A stretch of DNA of 6,998 nt, from NCBI GenBank assembly GCA_003520965.1, contig DOTU01000114.1, positions 1 to 6,998 of the forward strand, read 5' to 3'. The translations under genes and the position numbers were made by a program. The notes below the pieces were generated by a model, which saw only the letters and a list, made by a program, of their open reading frames with translations, did no database searches and was not told where the DNA came from. Of the stretch, positions 1 through 4,836 are shown one piece after another. The DNA is from Candidatus Zixiibacteriota bacterium. GTDB lineage: Bacteria; Zixibacteria; MSB-5A5; UBA10806. Position 1 is the first letter of the stretch. Each line of letters starts with the position of its first letter.

Positions 1-844
1 TAGCAGTAGCCAGGCGGCCTTTGCCGTCGGATGTAAAATCGAAAATGTAGGTCGAATCTGTTCCGAATGGCTTTTTTACCATGCTTTGTGCCAATATCTT
101 TCCCGAAGAATCCAATTCTACAAAATCGAGGAGCAGCCCCTCCTGAGGTGCGCTGATCGAATAATTAGCGCTCTGAGATTTAACCACCCATCTGCCCACC
201 GGCCTCCTGCATGCAAGCAACCGGCGCCCGCCCAGCTCGATATATTTCGGCTCCAGGGCGCAGGGAATATTGGCAATCTCCCGCCAGGAGTTTTCCTTTT
301 CCGAATACTCCAACAGCAGTGCGTCCGCCAGGGCTGTGTTCAAAACCGCCATGAGCTTATCCTGCCCCAGGAAAATCGACGAATTGAACTGCCACTTTTC
401 CGGCGGCAGCTCCATGGTGCTCCAGCCTTCGGCCGGATCGAGCGCAACCCGTTCGGCCTGTTCATCCGAAAGCTTGAAAGCAGTGACAAATTGCGGATTT
501 GCAGAAATCTCAACCGGACCGTTTTCTTTCAGAGTCCATTTTGCCAATCCAAGGCCGAGTTTGTTATTGCTGATTGCCCCGAGATAAAGCGTCTTATCCT
601 TTACTGCCATATCGACGGTTTTATACCCGGGCAGGTAGGCGATTTTTTCATCAATCTTCTTGAATTTATCCAAGGCCCCGCTCTGATTGAAAATCAGGCA
701 ATTGGTTTCAAAAAGCTCGATACCTTCCGCCGATGTAGAAACCCCGTTTTTGCTCTCAAAAACGAACAGGTTAACACCCTGTGCGCCTGGCACCAGGCAC
801 AAATCGAAAAAATTTACCGAGAGTACCAAAAGTTCAAGTCCCAT
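1..844 (-). CDS. Partial beta-rich, possibly propeller-like protein (3' end outside window)
   Basis: An open frame of 281 codons starts at the ATG at 844-842 and reaches the left edge without a stop, so the C-terminus is missing. The start is well supported: it begins MGLELLVLSV and has a GGAGG ten bases upstream, the best ribosome binding site in the window. The protein reads as successive short beta strands with turn motifs, for example KTLYLGAISNNKLGLGLAKW (residues 84-103) and STYIFDFTSDGKGRLATA at the visible end, which resembles a beta-propeller. I do not recognise a specific family. The N-terminus is hydrophobic but carries Glu4 and Asp14 and no basic residues, so it is not a normal signal peptide and the protein is probably cytoplasmic. 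It follows the transglutaminase-like gene by 28 bases in the same operon, so a partner or immunity role is possible but only inferred. A long plus-strand frame over the same bases is its antisense shadow. Confidence 0.85.
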   Translation of the reverse strand, partial: MGLELLVLSVNFFDLCLVPGAQGVNLFVFESKNGVSTSAEGIELFETNCLIFNQSGALDKFKKIDEKIAYLPGYKTVDMAVKDKTLYLGAISNNKLGLGLAKWTLKENGPVEISANPQFVTAFKLSDEQAERVALDPAEGWSTMELPPEKWQFNSSIFLGQDKLMAVLNTALADALLLEYSEKENSWREIANIPCALEPKYIELGGRRLLACRRPVGRWVVKSQSANYSISAPQEGLLLDFVELDSSGKILAQSMVKKPFGTDSTYIFDFTSDGKGRLATA

Positions 845-854
845 ATAATTTAAA

Positions 855-859
855 CCTCC
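855..859 (-). promoter_or_regulatory. Shine-Dalgarno site GGAGG for the left-edge gene
   Basis: The minus strand reads GGAGG, then ten A/T bases, then ATG at 844. This is the only canonical Shine-Dalgarno core before any start in this operon. It fixes the start of the partial gene and suggests that gene is translated independently and perhaps more strongly than its neighbours. Confidence 0.75.
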
Positions 860-872
860 ATCGATTTTTCGA

Positions 873-2282
873 TCATGTCAACGCTGATAGAATTGTCGGC
901 ACCAGGCACATATCATTCCTGGTTATCTCGTCCCGTCTGATCCAGCAGTAGTTACCGGTTGACCTCGCTTTGGCAAGATAGTGAGAAACCTCGCCCCGCT
1001 CATACGTATCCATCGCATCTACTGCCTTAGCGACATTGGCGATCTTGGCTCCCCCATATGACGGGTCAAACAGCCCCGGTTTGACCAGGGGGACATTATT
1101 GCTGTCACCTTTATAGGCAAAGGCGATCCAGTGACTGCCCCACACCGGTGAGGCGTTGGGATTCGCGTGCCCATGAATATTACCAGAGCGCCAGGAGTCA
1201 CCGGCCTGGTAATACTCACCCTTATAGGGAAAATGTACTTTTTTGCTGGCGCCGTTTGGCATGATCCGAATTTCCTGGCAAGGTATGCCCTGAACACCCA
1301 TGCTTCCCAGAAAAATTCGGTCGAACACTATGCAGCTTGCCGAACATCTTTTTGCATCATTGGGATCATATTTTCCCCACAGCGCTTCAGGCAAAGTTTG
1401 ATAGAGTTCATCCGATTTATGAATACTCTGTCCGGCTGCCTTGAGACTGGCCGTTGTCCAATAAAACAATCCGGTCGACTTGAATAGCTTGTTGGTGTTA
1501 TCATCCGGTGGATCAAAAGGATGAAAGAGATTCCAGATAGCGGCTTCTATGGCATCGAAAGTAGCCATGCCATCAGCCCATTTGCACGACCAGTCAAATA
1601 TATCGAACAGAAAATAATCATGCAGCTTGAGATAATTCATCTGCGGGGTCTTGGCCACCAGTGTCAAAGGTTTAGCGTTTGTTACCAGCAGGCAATGCAG
1701 GCTAAGATTCGCCGGTTTATAATCGGACATCGAGTTTGTTTTATATTCCCAGAAAAACCCAAGCATACCCATGTGCCTGACTGTATCCGGTATACCGTCG
1801 AATGACACATTAACCATTTTTTCATCTTCATTATTGAAAGTAATCTTGGTTTCCGGTACTTTCAAAGTTTCATCATGGACGGATCCATCATCCGCCATCG
1901 TCTGGCACGAAGCCTTGATATTGATCTCCCCGGTATATAATCCATTTAGCTTGAGAGTGACATCTGCTGTCCATTGGGCGTACTGGTTTCCCCCTCTTCG
2001 AATGAGTGCAACCGGCCAGCTGTGCTTGGTGTCATCGTTGGCAACCTCTTTTTCCCAGTGATTTTCTGCCGGGTCTGGTTTTGATTTTCTATAGTCCGCA
2101 TAAGGAGGCTTAGCCGCGCGGATTAAGCCTGCGGGGATTTTAATATATGGTTCTCTTCCCTTGGGGTAGATGGCATAATTGATATTAATTTGACTGGCGA
2201 ACTTGATTTTGGTTACCACCAGTTCCGGTTCGCGTCGTTTAAAGATGCGGGCTATGCCGCTAAAAAATTTTAAAAATCCCAT
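873..2282 (-). CDS. Transglutaminase-like (papain-fold) protein with N-terminal beta domain
   Basis: This complete gene encodes 469 residues. The C-terminal part (about 295-470) looks like a transglutaminase-like cysteine enzyme. Cys317 sits in CIVFDRIFLGSMGVQGIP, with the usual 15-residue step from the catalytic Cys to the GIP turn. His384 lies in WGSHWIAF and Asp406 in GLFDPSYGG, giving a Cys-His-Asp triad in the right order. Cys313 is close by and is a less likely nucleophile. Family members act as peptidases, amidases or protein cross-linkers; which one applies here cannot be told. Residues about 20-210 are beta-rich and Ig-like. Residues 2-17 (GFLKFFSGIARIFKRR) form a strongly basic amphipathic helix; there is no signal peptide. 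The ATG has only a weak GAGAG upstream and lies 20 bases after the preceding stop. The position next to an Eag-like chaperone gene and a spike-associated beta protein suggests a secreted effector, which is inference. Confidence 0.85.
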   Translation of the reverse strand: MGFLKFFSGIARIFKRREPELVVTKIKFASQININYAIYPKGREPYIKIPAGLIRAAKPPYADYRKSKPDPAENHWEKEVANDDTKHSWPVALIRRGGNQYAQWTADVTLKLNGLYTGEINIKASCQTMADDGSVHDETLKVPETKITFNNEDEKMVNVSFDGIPDTVRHMGMLGFFWEYKTNSMSDYKPANLSLHCLLVTNAKPLTLVAKTPQMNYLKLHDYFLFDIFDWSCKWADGMATFDAIEAAIWNLFHPFDPPDDNTNKLFKSTGLFYWTTASLKAAGQSIHKSDELYQTLPEALWGKYDPNDAKRCSASCIVFDRIFLGSMGVQGIPCQEIRIMPNGASKKVHFPYKGEYYQAGDSWRSGNIHGHANPNASPVWGSHWIAFAYKGDSNNVPLVKPGLFDPSYGGAKIANVAKAVDAMDTYERGEVSHYLAKARSTGNYCWIRRDEITRNDMCLVPTILSALT

Positions 2283-2302
2283 TAACCGACTCTCAAATCC
2301 TG

Positions 2303-3193
2303 TTAGTTTATCACTGAGTCTTTAATATCGGGAAATTCAATCCTAATCTCGCCGGGTGGGACATTTTTTTCCCGGGCATGTCCGCCGTTATCGAGATTTC
2401 CCTGCCTCTGGCTGCCGTCTGCAAGATAAAGGATATACTTTTCATTGGGTATTCCCTTGCCCGATTCGCTTTTCAATTCGATATCCACAAAATCCTTAAA
2501 TTCCAGCAGCCCTGATTCCTGATTTTTGCCAAACTGAATAGAATCGATATCGACAACAAAGAAATATTCGGGAGGGTTATAGCTTTTGCCATATTTTTGA
2601 AGCTCGTCGTGGGTCGGAATTTCGTCGGTATCTTCATGATACTCGTATTTCCAGAAAAGCTCGAGTTTTTTATTTTTAACCTGGGTGGGAATTTCAACGA
2701 TTTTATCGTGAGAGCCATCCTGATCATATTCGAGGATAATCACTTTGATCTCGCTGCCGTCATTGACACCGGCAATATCTGCTGTCATCTTGACGATATC
2801 CCCTCGGCGGGCTTCCTTAACATCCCATTTCATGTTTGTAACTTCGATAGGAGGCCCGGCCGGAATATGATTTGATTCGTCTTTCAGGCTAAGCTGCGGC
2901 AATTCCACTTCGAAATATACCATATCACCAATCTTAATATTATCCGGAACGGTTAATTTGCCGGAGAACTGGTTGCAATAAATGACATCCGAAATTTTCC
3001 CGAGGCTTTTACCACCCTCGCTTTTCCCCTTAATTTTAATCTTGGCCCCTTCACCAACCAGCGACGTTTTAACCTCGAACTCAGCATCGCTACCGCCATA
3101 AGCTTTGGCAACTTTCCAGGTGGAGGATATAATCGACGACTCCAGGGTTATCTTATGTTGGGCATCGGTGGATTTATTGAACTTGGTTTGCAT
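2303..3193 (-). CDS. Ig-like / transthyretin-like accessory protein of secretion-spike type
   Basis: This complete gene encodes 296 residues that are almost entirely beta strand, with no signal peptide or membrane segment. Three parts can be seen. Residues about 14-115 form a first Ig-like stretch. Residues about 116-222 form a second, with MKWDVKEARRGDIVKMTADI, an acidic ILEYDQDG turn and the aromatic NPPEYFFVVD. Residues 233-290 read VDIELKSESGKGIPNEKY, then a LADGS turn, G-x-LDNGG, and VPPGEIRIEFPDI. From memory, this last pattern (strand, G-x-P, Y-x-L-x-L-x-DGS, G-x-L-D-x-x-G, PPG, FPD) matches transthyretin-like modules at the C-terminus of VgrG and other type VI spike-associated proteins. 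Here it has no VgrG body attached. The start lies 8 bases after the upstream stop with only a weak GGA as ribosome site, suggesting coupling to the DcrB/DUF1795 gene. A role as adaptor, carrier or substrate-binding partner of the flanking enzyme is inferred. Confidence 0.8.
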   Translation of the reverse strand: MQTKFNKSTDAQHKITLESSIISSTWKVAKAYGGSDAEFEVKTSLVGEGAKIKIKGKSEGGKSLGKISDVIYCNQFSGKLTVPDNIKIGDMVYFEVELPQLSLKDESNHIPAGPPIEVTNMKWDVKEARRGDIVKMTADIAGVNDGSEIKVIILEYDQDGSHDKIVEIPTQVKNKKLELFWKYEYHEDTDEIPTHDELQKYGKSYNPPEYFFVVDIDSIQFGKNQESGLLEFKDFVDIELKSESGKGIPNEKYILYLADGSQRQGNLDNGGHAREKNVPPGEIRIEFPDIKDSVIN

Positions 3194-3201
3194 ATCAATT
3201 A

Positions 3202-3624
3202 TTATCCGGCGCTGAAGGAATCTATCATGGCGTCAACGTCGCAGCCGATAGTTTTCAGCGTATGTTTGGAAAAACTCGCCGTAAAACAGTAGGCCTTTCC
3301 TCCGGAGATCACATATACCTGCTTTTGAAAAATCACTTTCCCCTCGGATGGCACCCATTTAAAAACCGCGTCATATCCCATCAAACCAGATTTGAGTTTT
3401 CGCTCAGTTTCCGAAAGAAGCTCAAAACCGGGTAATGAATCTTTCAACGCCTGAATTCTTTGCTGGGAATAAGTGAAAAGATCATCTGTGTCAAGCTCTG
3501 GGTCGACCTGAACAATAAGATTATGTTGAATGCCGCTATCATCGGGACCTTTGAAGGTGTAGATGGTCTGGTCTTCCCAGCCTTCCGGCACCGCAATTGA
3601 AATTCCTGATTTTTTCATCTCCAT
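3202..3624 (-). CDS. DcrB/DUF1795-family protein, Eag-like effector chaperone
   Basis: This complete gene encodes 140 residues, a typical length for the cytoplasmic DcrB/DUF1795 proteins. The family pattern is clear: GISIAVPEGWEDQTIYTFKG (7-26), PDDSGIQHNLIVQVDPELD (27-45), a helix ending in LPGFELLSE (64-72), GYDAVFKW (83-90), FQKQVYVISGGKAYCFTASF (99-118) and a C-terminal helix ending MIDSF. In type VI secretion, members of this family (Eag proteins) bind the N-terminal hydrophobic segments of effectors and load them onto VgrG. DcrB itself is an envelope lipoprotein, but this protein has no signal peptide or lipobox, which favours the cytoplasmic chaperone type. No prePAAR effector is in the window, so the client is unknown; the adjacent enzymes are candidates. 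The ATG at 3624 is the first possible start after an in-frame TAG. It has no clear Shine-Dalgarno; Met3 (3618) directly follows GGAG and is a less likely alternative. Confidence 0.85.
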   Translation of the reverse strand: MEMKKSGISIAVPEGWEDQTIYTFKGPDDSGIQHNLIVQVDPELDTDDLFTYSQQRIQALKDSLPGFELLSETERKLKSGLMGYDAVFKWVPSEGKVIFQKQVYVISGGKAYCFTASFSKHTLKTIGCDVDAMIDSFSAG

Positions 3625-3654
3625 ATCAAGCCAATCGCTCTAAAGATTAAGAGT

Positions 3655-4836
3655 CTACTCAAGTATGATAACCGATTTATCCGATGCCGCTAACACTCGC
3701 CCTTGGGAGTCGAATATGGGTGGAGTGGAAAAGGTCTCACCCTTACTATCCTGGTAGGTCCATTTGATCATACCGCTTTGATCTACACAGAAGATCCTGG
3801 CGCCGTCAGTTACGACCAGCTGGCCGTTTTGGGAGACAGTTGCTTTGGCGGCGTCCGATGCTATGGGAGTTTCCCATATTAGCCGTTCGCCGCGATATGC
3901 AGAAACGCTACCACTCCCAAGCAGATAGATTACCGGACCGGCATCGACAATCGGCGGCTGGGAGAGGCTGTGCTTATCAACGATCATCTCCCATTTTTTA
4001 TTCAACGAAAGATCATAGGCTTCCAGCAGTGAGCCCCTGGTTGTATTGCTCAGGATATAAATCTGCCCGTCGGGCCCAATGGAACAGGACAGAGGAGAAA
4101 ACTCGCTTGTTATTTCGTTTGCGAGCTTGCCGCTGTTATCTATAATTGTCAACTTCTTATCTCTGGCAACAACGACCGCACCGTCAACAGTAATCGGAGC
4201 AGGCGCAGCTTCACCGTCAAGTTTAAGTATCCAGTTTGTATTAGTGGTCGGATAAATTTTTTGAAAAACAATAAATGTTTTTTCGGGATACTTGGGGTTG
4301 CCGTCATTTTGAATTGCTGCAGTGAATATCTCCTCCTGGGGCCGAATATTGTTCATGCTGGAAAACTGCCCCAGGCCGGGAACGAAGAAATCGGGAAGCT
4401 CTTCGTTCTTGAAATTCTTGATCGTGGCGCCAACCAGTTGGTTGCTTGAGGAAAAATAAAATTTATCGCCGTTACCCAACGCTACAAAGCTGTTCGCTGT
4501 CTTCGCGCGGTAACCCAGGCATTTTCCCTGGGCAATATCGACGGCATAAAAAGCCTCCCCATAATCGATTACCGCATTATCATCATTAATTAACAGCAGC
4601 GATCGGGCGGCACCGGCCACGGAGCCGTCGCTGTAGCTTATTTTTTTCCCCAATCTGCCCTCGGCGGTCAGTTTCACCGCCTGGAATGAATTCAACTGAG
4701 GATTGGAATATGGCTGAAGGTAACGCATGTCTGCCTCTATTTTATTTTGTGTGGGGGGTAGCTTGGCATTTCTGCCGCTTGAACACAAAACCAGCATAAA
4801 TAAAAGGGTTATAGCTATACATCGATATCCGTTCAT
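3655..4836 (-). CDS. Exported PQQ-type beta-propeller-like protein
   Basis: This complete gene encodes 393 residues. The N-terminus MNGYRCIAITLLFMLVLC followed by SSG is a signal peptide: short basic region, hydrophobic core, small residues after it. Cys18 would suit a lipoprotein, but the Leu before it is unusual, so lipidation is uncertain. The rest consists of propeller-like repeats: SLLLINDDNAVIDYGEAFYAVD (split here as residues 79-88 and 89-100), GAVVVARDKKLTIIDNSGKL, GQIYILSNT with LLEAYDLSLNKKWE, PVIYLLGSGSVSAY with LIWETP, GQLVVTDGARIFCVDQSG with IKWTYQ, and GRVLAASDKSVIILE. These strand-plus-tryptophan repeats resemble PQQ-like/quinoprotein propellers such as BamB, without evidence of cofactor binding. 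It likely sits in the periplasm or at the outer membrane. Its ATG overlaps the protease stop by four bases, preceded by GGTGA, so translation is probably coupled. An immunity or partner role towards the protease is inferred. Confidence 0.85.
   Translation of the reverse strand: MNGYRCIAITLLFMLVLCSSGRNAKLPPTQNKIEADMRYLQPYSNPQLNSFQAVKLTAEGRLGKKISYSDGSVAGAARSLLLINDDNAVIDYGEAFYAVDIAQGKCLGYRAKTANSFVALGNGDKFYFSSSNQLVGATIKNFKNEELPDFFVPGLGQFSSMNNIRPQEEIFTAAIQNDGNPKYPEKTFIVFQKIYPTTNTNWILKLDGEAAPAPITVDGAVVVARDKKLTIIDNSGKLANEITSEFSPLSCSIGPDGQIYILSNTTRGSLLEAYDLSLNKKWEMIVDKHSLSQPPIVDAGPVIYLLGSGSVSAYRGERLIWETPIASDAAKATVSQNGQLVVTDGARIFCVDQSGMIKWTYQDSKGETFSTPPIFDSQGRVLAASDKSVIILE
4833..4836 (-). promoter_or_regulatory. 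ATGA stop/start overlap between protease and propeller genes
   Basis: On the minus strand the TGA of the metalloprotease and the ATG of the propeller gene share the bases ATGA. This arrangement usually goes with translational coupling and roughly matched output of two proteins that work together. Confidence 0.85.

Noticed and set aside
86..853. Plus-strand open frame of 255 codons
   Set aside because: It is fully antisense to the better supported minus-strand gene, is rich in Arg/Cys/Pro/Gln as antisense frames often are, has no good ribosome site and opposes the operon direction.
860..873. Small inverted repeat ATCGA-tttt-TCGAT near the end of the transglutaminase-like gene
   Set aside because: A five-pair A/T-rich stem overlapping the stop codon and just before the next ribosome site is too weak for a terminator, and the operon evidently continues.
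4777..4836. Lipobox in the propeller protein (LVLC at residues 15-18)
   Set aside because: Leu directly before the Cys is atypical for lipoprotein processing, so only a signal peptide is claimed, not lipidation.
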